Shown piece after piece: positions 24,126 through 38,459 of a stretch of 64,000 nucleotides of DNA; within the stretch, counting starts at the first letter, position 1, and each line of letters starts with the position of its first letter. Source of the DNA: Schistosoma mansoni (Eukaryota > Platyhelminthes > Trematoda > Strigeidida > Schistosomatidae); assembly GCF_000237925.1 (NCBI RefSeq), contig NC_031502.1:9045352-9109351 (forward strand). The letters are read 5' to 3'. Both the position numbers and the translations under genes were made by a program. The notes under the pieces are model-generated. The model did not search any database and was not told the origin of the DNA. It saw nothing but the letters and a program-made list of their open reading frames with translations.

Positions 24126-24954
24126 TATCACGTTGGAATAACGGACTCCGGTATTTTCTTTAACTTCAGTCAGAATACTTTCGTGCATTTTGGTTTATTT
24201 GTAATGCTATTATAATCTGTGCTGGTTTGTCAGTTCGCCCTCGCATAGATGCATGGGATATTCAGTATATATTCATGGTGTAGGTTCATTTGACTGATAA
24301 ATATGACCTAATATTTAGAATCGCTTACAATATATGTTGAATTACTCCCGTGAATTGTTCAAAATATCAACCAGCGTGGTTTCTTAAGAAAAGATTGAAA
24401 TGAGGACAGTTTATATTGTAAGCAAATAAATCAGTGAAAAGCAGGTAGCACCTCCTGTAAGAGGTGTAGCAGAAGATATATGAGTTGTTGAGTTAGAATA
24501 AATTTCTTCTTTTTGATAATCAGGTAAATTAGAGATCCACTGTATCTACAATCTAATATCATTAGCAGACATTCGTCACCCTACAAGTCCTCTAATCATT
24601 CAGATCAATATTAAACAGTGCATTTTATCAACAAGGTTTTATTTCATATCTGACCACAAACTTCTCCTAGGTACTTTATTTTAATCTATACCTGAATTGT
24701 TAGCCATCCATAGCAAATCAAATAGGTACTGTGGGTATTTTGGGGAGACTGTTGAGCTTCACAGTTTATACCAAGGACCAATTTCAGTTCCGTAAGCAGT
24801 GGAAGTAGAGAGACATTCGAAAGCTATTCTTCATAAAAGCCGTGACTGGTTGTATCCAACCATGTAAAGTGTTATGCGGGTACTCATCAATAACAATAAA
24901 ATTTGGTCATTCAATGTTATGAATTGATTGAAATTGGACTTGTGAAATCATAGA

Positions 24955-25065
24955 TCCCAGCTCAGAGATCTTTAGGTCTTACGTCCGATCCTGAATGGGG
25001 TTTTCGGTAGACACTGTCAAGGAATCTCATTCCAAGACGAAATAGCTATCCGATGTTTTCAAGTT
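24955..25065 (+). mobile_element. Family C ribozyme SINE, old
   Basis: CAGCTCAGAGATCTTTAGG stands for the A box and GTCCGATCCTGA for the B box. CTGTCAAGGAATCTC, CCAAGACGAAATAGC and ATCCGATGTTTTCAAG then follow the family C ribozyme and tail order. GACGAAA is kept, the rest is eroded. Confidence 0.5.
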
Positions 25066-26624
25066 ATAAATTATTGTGTAATTAAGGTCACTCTGTGATG
25101 TAAATTATACAACAAAGTTCCTAACCTCAGGCATCTTTCAAAATTAAAATACCTCCAGATTACTTGAATTGACGATTGCTGAGTGTCAATCTGAGAAAAA
25201 GCTATGAAACAAAACTACCAAAGAAATAATGATGTGACTCAATGAGTTTAAAGATTATTAAATTTCCAATAAAAACGAGTCTATCCATGAAGTACGAAAT
25301 TCTTAAAAATGTATTGATCCATTAACAATTCATGAAAAAGAAATCTAGTTCATTAGATGGTCAGAATGATACAGAATAAAAAAATGAGCCTTGGATATAA
25401 CCAAGTGGTGTAATCTTGTGCGTAATCTCAAATCCAATCAAGTAAGATGCATAGGCAGTTTTGTTACCTCCCATTTCAGTCTACTTTCAAAACTTCAAAA
25501 TTCCAAGTGTTAAACAAAGTCCAATGAAAAATAACTTCTATAATTCCCATTTAAAATTTAGATTACTGATATAGATAAAACATTTCCCACAATGATCCTT
25601 TTTTTCATTTAAATAGAATATTTGGTGTATTCTTTTAATCGATTTTTCTTTAACCAAATTGCTAAATAGATAAATAGTTAGGAAAAAAATATGTGGAATG
25701 CTAAATGAGGTAGAAAAAAAATGGTGAAAAAAGGTCTTAAATGTATATTGCTTTTGTATGTAACAATATAGTGTGTGTGTACCTACTAGCATACAGGAGT
25801 AGAATGTAAAGAGATGCAAATACGCAAAGTACATGTTTGACTATGTGTACATGTGTTTGAGTGTGAAGTCGAATCAAGCTAGAGACAGAGAGAGAAAGAG
25901 TGAGGGGAATCGAATGAATCACAATTTGTAAATGAATGATATATTTTATTAAATACACAAAAATATTTTAAAAATTAAGTGTAGATTTATTATTTTGAAT
26001 AGTAGATAACAAGAGTGAAAAGAAGATATATATATGTCACCATTACTCCATATCAAAATGTACTGGGGATTTTCATTTTAAATGACAAAAAGAAACCCAC
26101 TATGTCCATACAATTTGTGACTCCTCAATAATCCATTATCATTCATTTTAATTACACGTATAATGAAAACTTATACAAGTTCTTCAATCACTCAACCTAT
26201 ATGAAATCATATATTGAACTAAATGGGGCTTTATTTAAAAAAAAAGATATGAATGTGTTCAGGTATGTGTGCTTAGTCAAAAGTTCATATGTTTAAAAAT
26301 TCTTGTTTCTAATCTAACAAGTGAATGACACTAATTGTTGGGGTGTAAGTTTGCAAACGGAATGGAAATCAATAATATTACTAAATAATATAATGCAGTA
26401 TAAATAAATAGATGAACAGCTGTTTCATTCTTCTTCTTCTTCGTGTTGTTATTGCTTTTGGCTTAAATAATTCCTCCATGAATGTCAATCATAAAGAAAC
26501 AAAACAGAAATGTACATAGTGAAAGAATGACTCATTATAATGAATACTCGATAATTTCTTTTTGTTAACCGAAATATTATATAGAAATTAAGTATTAGCT
26601 ATTTTTCATAGTTGAAAGCGTGAG

Positions 26625-26880
26625 TCAATTGAAGCTAGACCACCATGAGAAACCTGGAAACACTGGACGGCCGTTCCGTCCTATTATGGGACTCCTCAGC
26701 AGTGCGCACCCACGAACCCGCTCTCGCGAGATTCGAACCCAGGACCTACCGGTCTCGAGCCGAAGCCCTTAACCGATAGACCACTGAGCTGGCATCCAAC
26801 GGTGTTAATGTCTAACTTCAACTGATCCACGAAGTTGAGCAACCATTCACCAATTGTCTTCAGCTATTTGTTTATAGCCT
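26625..26880 (-). mobile_element. Family C ribozyme SINE, best preserved copy
   Basis: On the minus strand: a head with CAACTTCGTGGATCAGTTGA, a tRNA-like region with A box GCTCAGTGGTCTATCGG and B box GGGTTCGAATCTC, then GTGGGTGCGCACTG, a ribozyme at 26660-26708, and the tail CCAGGTTTCTCATGGTGGTC. It lies inside the large intron of the minus-strand gene, in the gene's orientation. Confidence 0.82.
26660..26708 (-). ncRNA. Hammerhead-like ribozyme, family C
   Basis: Core CTGAGGA (fits CUGANGA), stem II GTCCC / GGAC with an ATAATA loop, stem III CGG / CCG, triplet GTC, and stem I GCACTG / CAGTGT. The GAAA box reads GGAA, a change at a conserved core position, so activity is doubtful although the fold is complete. 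Confidence 0.65.
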
Positions 26881-29759
26881 GAACACTTCAGACCTACTCT
26901 ATTCGTGAAATTAGTATGAATTCAAAAGTTCATGCCAGACACTTTAACTAACTATGGTTGATAATTCTTTAACATACATATATTTTGTAGCCAAGAGGAA
27001 CGATTCCTTAAATCACATTCAAACAATTAACTCGTTTATTGAAAGAGACGAATTATTGATTATAAATTGAAGTTTTCATCATTTAAGTCCCTTTATGAGT
27101 ATTCAGTTGTCGAGCCTGATTAGAAATATGAGAATCCTATTAATCTTATCATTTAAGATGCAAAACTAAAGGAGAACAATTAAAATTAACCGTACAAACT
27201 TATGATAAACACAGTACAATGAGCCAACTAAAGTATCTTATATTTATATAAGCTGAGGTTTAGTGATTACAGCGATCAGCTTTTAATTATTAGATACCAA
27301 ACTTCATCAAATCTTCTATTTAAGCAGCTGAGCAGCATGATTGACGTTCAAGCAAACAATGCTGTCCCCTAAATCACATATACAAAGAAATGATACATGA
27401 ATAATGAATTACATCTAATACACACAGACAATTTCTATAAGTTTGTTATTTCTCTCAGAAGACCCTAAAAAATTTCATCCCTTACATTTAGTACAATATG
27501 AAAATTTGAAGCACGGTAAATACAACTTAGCAGTTAAATGCAGCTTATTGTACACAGAAAACAACCCTTCTTTAATTACAGTCTTTCAATATGGTCTGAC
27601 TGTTTGAACTGACATGAAGGAAGCAGGTTTCATTATATATTTAGGATTAAATAAATTAAGTATTAGATGATGGTTACAAATCACTTGTAATTACTTACAG
27701 GAATAGTTTATACAGTACCAAATTAGGTGGTCACTCTTAAGTAAATGTTACAAAACAATAAAATATACACAGAATTAACTGTTGAGATTATGAATATACA
27801 TTTGTTTACCGAAACTACTCTCATGATTAAATGAATGGAATAAAATTTACGAAAAAAAAACTTTATTCACGAACAGATGATAGTGATAATTTGAAAGGAG
27901 TAACTGAAGTGAAATCATTTTGTTAATGCATATCATATTAATGAAGTTTCTAACATACTTGATTTATGTGGTAGTCGTTGATGACTTTCACTTCTTCTTC
28001 TAAAACATAGTCAATCAATACAGTTACCATTAGCATTCAGCACAATAATCGTTAACCAAAGTACATTTTCTAGCATTTTTATCATTCAATACTCTTGACC
28101 TTAATATAATAATATAATAGTATACAAAGATTATAATAGAAGTACACTAACATTTATTCACTAATATCAATTGCTTTTTTTTTTAATAATAAAAGAGGAT
28201 AAACGATTAGATAAGTGCTCTGAGCATTCCAAGTTTAAGATAGAGCTGTATACTAGGCTTAGGCGACCAGTGTTATAGTATTTATTAGTATAGCGGGGAA
28301 GAATTTAATATGATAAGAAAATCAATAGGAATTTTATGACTGTAACCTATGGATATTGTACTGTACCTTGAAGCTGAATAGATTCAACAAACTAAAGAGT
28401 AGTAGTATCAAAAATTCCATTCCATTGTTTGAACTATATGTGATCGAAATAAAACCCAAATTCATTGAAACGATGTCTGAGCTTTAAGTATTAACGTGAC
28501 GTAAAATTATATTTGCACATAAATTATTGTAGTAACATTGATAACTTAAAAGTATGGAGAAGAAGATTTACCTTATTCTGGTTTTTGTATCTAAATACTA
28601 GGTTATTTTGTTGTTTGATGGATTTAACTAACACACATTCATCTGAAACGTTAATAAATAGCTTTTAAAATGATATATTTAGAGCACTGAAATGTCTACA
28701 GTGCAAGTATGGTGACACTAATATATTCTTTCGATCTTTCTTGGATCTAACCAGAATCAACGGATCAATACTGTTAATTACTATTCAGAGTTAAAGCCTC
28801 ATTTTCAATTCAATAGTGAATACATAATAAACAATAATATCCTTAGTACCTCTGGTATGTGGTTATCAATAAAGTTCAGAACTCATAAAATACTTACTAA
28901 AAACAATAAGCCAGTAAATTCTGGGTGATTTTATCAGAAATAAACTAACTAGGGATAATAAAAACAAGATTACTACTACTGATAATAATGTTATTATTAG
29001 CTTTATTCAATATTATATTTTTGGTACAATATAGAATTCTCAACACAAAGTATTTCAGCAAGTTTCTTTTTCTTATTCCTTAATCGGTCCTGACAATAAG
29101 TATTGAGTGATCGTCAGTTAAATGTCAGCAGTTCAAAAATCGATATCTGAATAATGTACATTCTTTTCGTTGTATATTGCTTGCCAGCAACCACAATTTC
29201 TTTGATTCAGCTTATTTGTAACTTGTACAGAGAAAGATCGTACGCTTATGATGAACACATCTGAATAGGTTATGCGATTATTAGATATAATGTTGTAATA
29301 AAACAAACAAAGAACAGATAACTTCATGAAATATCTAGACGACAGGAACAGGCAGCCCAGATACTCAAGTAGGCCATCAATATTAATCATGATGCTTACG
29401 AATTTTACATCTGAGAAAAAGTTATTTTACTGTCTAAACTTTATCTATTTACTTAAGTAAATCAGTTTCTTTCATTTTTTTATTGTGTTGTGCATAATTT
29501 TTTATTAATTTACAAAAACCTTGGAAAAATGAAAAAAATCTTTTACCATTCTTGATATATATTTATATTTATATCGAGGACATGAGCAAGAAGGCAATAC
29601 ATTAGTAAGTAAAATTTTAGATAAAACTGTCAAAACATATTGCTATGTGACATCATCATCTGTATAAGCTGTGTTCAAAACTGAGAATTTATCTTGTCGT
29701 ACCAAATCCCTTGGACGCATGTTTATTTTCACGATTGTAACAATTTCACTCAATCATTA

Positions 29760-29900
29760 GCAGTTAAATGTGTCCTCGGTAGGTAGTGCATTCGAATTTA
29801 ATGGCAAATATAAATACCGTTATATGGGTACATTCAATCGATGAGTTCCAAATAAGGCAAAACATATTTATGAGTACCACTTCTAGCTACTATTGATAAA
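29760..29900 (+). mobile_element. Family A ribozyme SINE, very old
   Basis: GGGTACATTCAATCGATGAG, TTCCAAATAAGGCAAAACA and GTACCACTTCTAGCTACTAT follow the family A ribozyme and tail in order. The tRNA-like half is nearly unreadable (CCTCGGTAGGTAGTG). Confidence 0.5.
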
Positions 29901-31289
29901 GATTTTTGATTATCCTTCTAAGCTCCATAAACAAACATGTTTAAATTCATGACTTTTATGATACTGGACTATATTAATCAACTGGTGGATTGTAAATATA
30001 CGTGATTGTATAGCAATTCTTCATTGCTAATCAAACTTCATAATGAAAACCTTTAGATTTAGAATTATGAATAAACTCACATGATGAATTATTTTAAGAA
30101 AATATCTGGTTTGATAAATTTGTCTTTTTTTAAAATCAAAAACGTAGTGAGACATGATGTAATTGTCACATACACATCAATGAGATATTTTGCCAGAAAA
30201 ATCTCACATACAAAACCAATTTATATTTGCTTTTCGAGGAGGGGTGACTACTAATACACATCAGAATGAGTTTCGATTTTCTTCATAATCACCTGTTGCT
30301 TTTTTGGAATAACTTTCAAATTTAAAGTATAACAGATTGAAACTAGTTTTCAGACAAACAAATCCTTGCAACTTATTCTTCTGAAAAGTCACCGCATGAG
30401 AGTAACCAGTTGAAGGTTACAAAAACTTCAGATGTTTTATTTAAAATTAGTAACTAGCAGAATTCATCATGTTAGAAGTGAGTACGTATCAACGATGGCA
30501 TTGAACAATTGACATGTGAATTCTTAAAACAACTGGGATTGAAAATGTGGACCGTTGGATTTTAACTTTTACAGTCGAAAGCTAACATGATCATTGACAG
30601 AAATAAAAATCCCTAGTTAGATCATGGATTCCAGACTACGACAAAATACCTTATTTGAATGTATTTCATTTTGAGGATTGTCAGCTGCTCGATGAATATA
30701 CCAAACTAAACAGAAAGTTATGGTTTTTTAACAAATGTTTATCTCTTCATTTTCATATGATATACCTTCGTTTGTTTTACATCGGTAAAACCATTTGAAA
30801 AGCGAAAAGAAAACTAATGTAAGGATAATTTTCACCAATAAATGATGAAAAGCTAATAAAATTGAAACTTAAATGATGTTGTGTTCAGTGATCATTTAAT
30901 TCCTAGCATTAAAAATCCGGAATCGGAAAACCTTACGATGATTGGTTATTGATTTTAGTAAATACACTGTTCAATGTTTCAGTGAAAATAACTTATTTAT
31001 CGACATAAAAATCGATCATAAACAGGCAACGTAAGTATTCTACTTTTGGAAATGTCTACTAGTGTAACATTAAAATAACACGTGGTTACTTAGCGAAGTT
31101 GGCACTAATTCTCTTATATTGTGTAAAATAGGTTTCGGAAGAACTTCGTACTGAACAGTAATCTATGATTTAAACATTCACCTGGATTACTCAAATGTTT
31201 GAAATTACCATTATAATAATCCACAAAAAACTACCATAAAGCCGTAACATCTGGAAAATAACAATCTCGCAAAATATATATCAACTAAC

Positions 31290-31622
31290 CTTTTCCACAG
31301 GTGATCGGCAATCTAATTCTGGACTATATGCTGAATGCGACTTTTGTTCATCTACTATCGACTTTTTCAAATTTCCATCTACATTATAATTTTTCTTTTT
31401 AGAAAAATCTTTCACTCCAGTTCTCTTTTTAAAACTATTTGTAGTTTTATGAGATTCTGATGTGAATATTTTAGGTTGACAAAAATGTTCATTTAATTGA
31501 TAATGCAAAGAATTCAATAGTGAAGTTTCGGATAATTTTACTGTTTTTTGTAAATCATTTATGATTTGGCAAGCATTTTGAAGTTGATTAATAACTCGTT
31601 CGTCGAATTCATGTAAACAAGT
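31290..31622 (-). CDS. Internal exon with a predicted helical segment, same gene
   Basis: 333 bases, exactly 111 codons, on the minus strand. The acceptor is CTCAATTTTAG at 31624-31623 and the donor is GGAAAAG, then GTTAGT at 31290/31289. Both ends are phase 0 and match the neighbouring exons. The first 45 residues (TCLHEFDERVINQLQNACQ, then IINDLQKTVKLSETSLLNSL) have regularly spaced Leu, Ile and Val and look like an amphipathic helix or short coiled coil, the only ordered-looking part of the protein. The rest is basic and hydrophilic (SFKKRTGVKDFSKKKNYN) and ends DCRSPVEK, joining NLTKQDN in the next exon. A coiled coil would suggest self-association or a scaffold role; that is inference. 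Confidence 0.82.
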
Positions 31623-34600
31623 CTAAAATTGAGGTTAATAAACAGAATGGTTCAAATTAATTATTTACAGTTATGAAAATCTATAGAATGAATAGAAAAC
31701 ACAGTATATCTAATTACTTTTATGTTGTAAGTTATATAAGTTCAGATTCAATATAACGACAATGAAGGGTACCTTTAATGTAATAGTGGATCTAACGTGA
31801 CTAGAGAGATCGTTGGATAATAAACAACAAGATTTAAATGATTACATCCTCACACAAACATGAAAAATGGAAGGAGGTTGAAGTAGATCTTGGACATCTC
31901 AAGAAAAGACGTTGATCATCAATTGTATATCAATAACAGACAATAACGTTCCCATTTTTTTATGTGGTCACTGATGACTCCAGTTTACCAATGCTTGAAA
32001 AGACAAACTTCTTATCTTCCTTTTTCTGAACTGATCAAATATGTACTTAAACAAATTAATGTCACGACGATTGTTGAATTTTCACGAACCGACTTCAGTG
32101 AACACAGGATTCCTCAGAAGTGTTCACCAAATAACTCTAACAAAGTTCGAAACCGGAACTTGAAAGTAGTTAACGCTACACCATTCAGTTGTTAAGGGGC
32201 TACAAAATATTTTACTATTTAAAGGAAGTAAATATTATGTTTCTTAAATTACCACGAGATATTGCAATGTGTAAATTTCTGACCAAAAACTACTATTCAT
32301 CATAAATTTTCCTGATTTACTAACTTTATCACTTCATCGATTACGAATTAGTGAACAGTGACTAATTCATATGTTTTGTATTCATTTGCTAAGTTTTGAA
32401 TGGCTATAATTTAAGGGTAGATTCGCTTCAATGTATTCTATTAGCCATTATATGTTAAATTAATGTTCGCATTATCAGTGCTTCGATAAAAATCAAAGGT
32501 CATATTCATTCGCTAAGTAAACATATTTGACCAACATATAAATTGGTACATGTGATTTATACTTTTTCTACCTTTGTTAGGTATTATTGAACGGTTTGTA
32601 CTGCTGTATCAGCTAAAAATGAAGTGCACAGCTTCTGATTACCCCTGAATGCTGTTTAAATGAAAGCATACATCCCAGAATTATCTACTTCAGTCATTGT
32701 ACATAGCTCACCACAAGATTTATTTGTAAACATTCTCAAATAAATTCTTCTACTGTTTCATATTTTGGTTCCAATTTTTTTGCTGATCATAAAATGTTTA
32801 CATTTTGAGCTATAGATTTGTACTTAGTAGTATATTTTCTACGTAGAAATTAGTTCAAGCAAATATAGAAATCTCTATATGTCATGTTCAATACATACGT
32901 ATCAAATTACACGTACATTAAAAGAGCGTAAGTTAAGAGAATTGTTAAGTACGCATTTACACATCTATTTGGAAGAACTTATGTCTCACATGTTTTACGC
33001 AGTAAAACTTCAGATTGCTTATTGAATTCCATTGGTAGTTAAACATAGATACCTTAATCACAGTCGTACTAGTGGAGGAACATATCAAAACAAGTTAGCC
33101 ATCTAAGAGATTATGCACAGCCTATTATACTTGTGTATACTTTAAACGTACCAGCATTAAAGGGTGAATTTTTGAAAAATGTCAAGTATATATGTGAAGG
33201 AATGGGATAAATGAACTAAGAAGACGAATACGTAGTAATCTATTGACGTGTTTTATGTAAAGTTTTATAAATTTTGATATGATATCTAAAGTTGTTAACT
33301 GACATGAGTAAGGAAAACCATACAGCACTGAACAGCTAGATTGAGACTCCGTAGTATTATAGAAATACAAGTTCACACTAGTTTGGGAGCAGGATTTAAA
33401 AGTGTGGTGACAACAACAGTACTTACAAACTAATGAGCTGGAATCCAGTATTTCACTGGATAAAAATAATAATGATATGTGCGTTAGCAACTGATCTGAA
33501 GTAGATTTAGTTAAGTTACAGAAAAACATTACTGAGATAGTTACTCAAATCGAATATTAACTCAGGGTATTGCTCTGAATCCCAAACAGACTAGACTAGG
33601 AATATTAGATGGTTGAACTTCATTATATCTGTTTAAAATCATCCTGGAGTCTGTTCATATTTTGATAATGATTGGGAAATAATAAACGTTTTAAACTGTC
33701 TTATACTCCTGGCTCTCTAGATGATGTCAGTTTATAATGAGAACCATTACAGTTATTCAAGAGAGTTATAGGTTGAGTCAATTCTCCTGTGTTAGATATA
33801 ATTCCTATGAATTATTATTATTTCTAAACTAGATTAACTGAACTGCTTTACTAAAAGAGTTAATTATTTCCAACTCACCTGATTTACTATACATTAGTCA
33901 TTCAGAAAACAGTCTTTAAAGTTAATTTCCTTTTAACTAGCGGCATTCACGGTATGCATTGATTTTCAAGAGCCAATAAACATCTCCCTTATATTTACAG
34001 AATTTATAATATAAACAGTAGATAAAATGATCAAACAGTAATGAAATATAACTAGAGAGATTTTTAGGTGATCAAAAAAACTGACTTCAACCCATTGCAA
34101 TGTGAATTCATCATCTACGAAAAATCTTAATAATATCGGTAGCTCATACGAATTGATTGCAATCTGGAGTCTAGTACGCACATTCGTAACTGAGTTTAAA
34201 TGTTTGCCCCACCCTGTGATACCGGTCACTATTCAATATATATACATATATGTATATACATCAGAGCGGCAGGTTAAGTGAATAAAGAAAACAAGTGAAT
34301 TAAACTCTTATATTTAAATGCAGATTTCTTCAGAATAATTCAACAACAAATTCAATGGTTTCATCATTATTACTAACACTTCTTATCTGTTTATATGTTT
34401 GTATCATATAGAGGATTGAGCTAAACAACATTAAGCGAAGAAACATTGAACAATTAGCAGTTTTCTTCAGTGAAGATGGAGGTGATGTTTGGTGTTTTTA
34501 TTTTCCAAGTTTATTGTCATGCTTATTAACATTGTTGTTCGTATGGTTTGATAATTTCTGTTTTTTTATTACTAGCTAGTCTATGGAATATTCAAAGATT

Positions 34601-37600
34601 TATGACTATTTTTTACCCTGAACAAAACATTATAAGCGGAGAATTGGATAACATGAGCTAGAAATAAGTTAAAGTAATTTTGCTTAAAAAATCTGTTTTA
34701 TTTGCTAATATTTCCGTCCTATACTTTTGCTCCATCATAAGAAAAAGTCATTTACAGGAAGTATCATTCGTCTGATTTATCCAACAGTAACAGTTAAAAA
34801 AGAAAACTTCCTTTATGTTATTCTATGTCGGTTTAATTTTTAATAAATCTGTTATCACATTTTCTCCCACCTTAAATCTTAAGAATCTAGATGACGAAAT
34901 TCACTGAAATCCAGATCTCATCTGATTCTTATTATCACTAACTGTAAACTAGTTTCCATTTGTTTTTCAAGTTATTAATTTAATTTCAATGTCACATTTA
35001 GAAAAAAGGATAAACAAATACAGATTAGAGTTGGATTGGTGAATTCGTATTTAACGAAAAATTCAACTTAAAATCACCGAACTCGAAATTTTAGTTCAAG
35101 TACATTTAATTCAATTTAGGGCACTTTTCAATATTACTAAGTATCACATGCAAAAGCATATAAATATAAAAGATGACAGGCAGTATTCTATTTAAGACTA
35201 AGACGCCTATGAGAAAATTCCTCTCAGCTTTAATGAGATGTGACTAACAAAGACCAAGCATAAACAAGAACGATATCACTGGTGATACGGTAATGGTTCT
35301 TCAGTATCATCAGATGACGGTATAGGTTCAATGGTCTACTTTTAACAGCTTGAGGATCATGAGTCCAGAGAGATTATGGTTTGCTATTGATACCAAAGGC
35401 GCAACAACTTTCAGCTCTTCCTTCTTCTCAATGGTTGAAGTTAGTGAGTGAAGCAAACTGTCTTGAAAAATCAGTCATTATGATCTTAGGGGTTGGAAGA
35501 GATAAAAAGCTAGTCAGTTGTTTTCTTTAAAACTATTTATGGACCTCAGAAATAAGTTGGATTGCAAACTATTAAAATTTAAAACTTCTCAATCTTTCTT
35601 AAAACTAACCTGGGGCTTCTCTACAATCCTTAGTTGTAACAACTGACTAACTAGACTTCTGGTAATTGAGTTCACATCTGGAGGTATACACAATCTAAGA
35701 TAAGCAAGATACTAAAACGGTACTCATTCATGTATTACTCCACTTTATACATTCTCCAAACTATTGCCTCGAAAATAGCGTTAATTTTTAGTGTATACAC
35801 AGATTTGTTCAACAATGTGAACAGTTTTAATCTAAGACGTTGTTGTGGTACAATCTGTTTGGAAGTTTATTTTGAGCTTATTATCCTTCATTATTGTGAA
35901 CAAATCTGAAATTAGAATAGTCAGTTTGACAACTAAAACTGTGCCCGTTGGTATAACTACTAACCTACATTTTTCTAAAACGATGTAAATATAAATTGGA
36001 TAGGGTAGGACAAAATATCTTATTGATTATTCACAGCATCAGCACTCGTAAATGAACTGATTTGAAAATATTCCGGAAATAATCCATCAAAGTCTTTATG
36101 ATGATTCCGTTATGTAATTAAGCAGAAATCTAAAACAACAATTTAGGTCTTGTGAGTCATTATCATACTTAATCACACGTTTACAAACAGATCCGTGTTT
36201 CACTATTGCCACCACACTTGCTATTTGTCAACATACATCGGTAACGAGAAGCAGTTAGATTACATTAGGCAATGACAAACATATATATGAAAAAAGTGGA
36301 CTTGCCAAAAAATGCAAAACTATTTCCAATGATTCATCACATAAGATGGGTCATTTGTTAGAAAACAGAAGAATAACATTCACTTATTTATCGTTTTTTT
36401 TCACTGAATTTACGAAACTGTTTTCGAAAAATTCCACTTATGTTTATCAAGTATATATAAGAACCTTCTACATACTAACTTTTATTCCCTTTATTTTTCA
36501 AAATTAGTGAATGAATATACTTTTAGTCACAGATTGACATCAGCCAGAAATCTAACCACACTTGCTTCTTCCAAGTCAACGAATCCTCCATAGCAAGTAG
36601 TAACAACATTACTTGGGGTTAAATCATTATCCTTCAAATGTCCAACACACTGAAGCATATTTTAATAACTGAAAAGAAATCTATTGGTGGAAATTTTAAA
36701 CTTTATTTAAGTAAACAATAATTAACCAATTCCATCAGTCTAACCAATACCTCACATTCACCATGGTTTATCTTCACTGACAACAAAATTTTACCAAAAT
36801 CTTGGAAATCCGTCTCCAAGTCACTTTTCAGTGGTCTAAAGGCAAGATGCTCATCTCAAAGCTGAATATCGTAGGTTCACTTCCTAGTCACATTTTGGAA
36901 CCCTATCGTTTTCTATTCCCCAACAAAGCCTAAAACGTTTGGTCCATCTAATGAATGATATATTCATGTGATGAAGGCTAACTTCTTATTTCCTTAGCCT
37001 AGTGATGGCACAAAAATAAATCTATTAAATACCAGTGTGCATCACTTAATATCTATCTACGATAGAGTGAAAGTGAAGACATCATCGTTAACATTTTTCA
37101 GGACAAAATCTAAAACAGGAAGAAATGGATTCGTAATTCACAAGAAGCGAGAACACTAATCGAAATAACTTCATATGATACTATTTAGGAAATTATTTAA
37201 CCATAATGTGTCAATAATGAATCTAACAGACGGACACCAACGTATATAACTAAGGTGAAATAAAGTTTGTTTATGATAGTAAATTTATTAATAATTAGAC
37301 AGAAAATATTTTTATTCAATCATCATTTGAAATATAAAGTGTCATTGTTCAGCTGTTTGTTTATCATTTGAATAAATGGAGTTCTAATAAGTTATAATCC
37401 TTATATCAAAATCAAAGAAATGACGACATTTTAGGCATATAATAGATTCAAAGACATCAGGAAGTCACAACTTATATGATAAACAAATATGCAACATCAA
37501 GATACATGAAAATTTATTTTACTCTCTTATCTCTATTCAAACCCATTAGACGTTTAGGTGGATTGATAAACATCTGAAATTATAAGGCCTGGTCAAAGCA

Positions 37601-38459
37601 CTACCGCCTTTGACCAATATATTATAATTTCAAACTTAATCTAGCTCTTACAATCTGGGTGTCTAGTTAATTCCACAAACATTCATAAACAGTTATTACT
37701 GAGAATACTGTACATCAACCTTCAGCTAGTAAATAAGTTACATCAAGCTTGTCGTTACTGGTGTAATGGGGAAGTATCCTCCATTAATATGAAACTACCA
37801 ATCAAAGAAGAGCATGAAGATGAACTGAAAATTACCCCGTTTTACATAAGATCCTAAATCTATACTGAAGAAATGGTATTTATTCCAAAATTCTTAATTT
37901 TCATTACCAGAATCCACAACAAAACATGAATTGTCAGAGGAATCAGAACCTTTAACAACTTAAGACACCTCACTTTCTAGTAATTAATCCGTTTTCTATG
38001 TCTAATTTGTCCATTAAAAATGGTAACGATGTTTATCTTAAGAAGTGAACTTCAGCATGAGTCAGTGTTACTTATAAATAAAATGATGACTTATTAAATA
38101 GGACCAATAGGATTGAATTATGTCACACAACAGTGTGAATTAAATGAAGTTCCCAATACAAATAACTGGATTGCGATTCAATAGTGTTAAAAAAAGCGGT
38201 GAGACTAGAATATTCTGGACTCGATTTCTTTTACCGTGATGTATGCCAATTCAGATTTAACAATTTACAACCACTCCTTAATTTTTAATGGTCAGTCACT
38301 TGATATGAATGCCTAGTAAAAGTCAATTTCAGTCCTAATTGATCGTTACAAAACTCTCAATCTAGAAGAAAAATAATTCAATAATTCCCAATGTCAAGTT
38401 TAATTTTCTATAAAAAGAAAAAGATATTAAAGTGTAAACGCTCTCACAAAACTGCTTAC
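31623..38459 (-). other. Intron, about 6.8 kb
   Basis: Runs from GTAAGC at 38459 to TTTTAG at 31623. It is mostly featureless AT-rich DNA. Weak items: a 115-codon ATG frame on the minus strand at 33182-33529 with no recognisable motif; an 87-codon minus frame at 33966-34229 (contains TNVRTRLQIAINSYELP and FVDDEFTLQWVEV) that reads like a decayed repeat protein; and a possible worn tRNA-like SINE at about 36828-36890 (CAGTGGTCTAAAGG, then GTAGGTTCACTTCCT). Confidence 0.55.

Larger units (their letters stand above)
23235..31289 (-). other. Intron, about 8.1 kb
   Basis: Bounded by AAAAG, then GTTAGT at 31289 and by ATTTAG at 23235 on the minus strand. It contains only old SINEs (24008, 24955, 26625, 29760), AT-rich DNA and scattered low-complexity runs. 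A C- and T-rich coding-strand patch at 25740-25920 is low complexity, not an exon. Confidence 0.65.

Noticed and set aside
33182-33529. 115-codon ATG frame on the minus strand within an intron
   Set aside because: A frame of this length is expected about once by chance in a 64-kb AT-rich window; no domain and no acceptor upstream.
33966-34229. Minus-strand frame with FVDDEFTLQW, suggestive of a reverse-transcriptase YVDD box
   Set aside because: The flanking residues do not match RT blocks and nothing else of an element is present.
35290-35370. tRNA-like SINE scrap (CAATGGTCTACTTTTAACAG)
   Set aside because: Only one box-like motif, with no ribozyme or tail.
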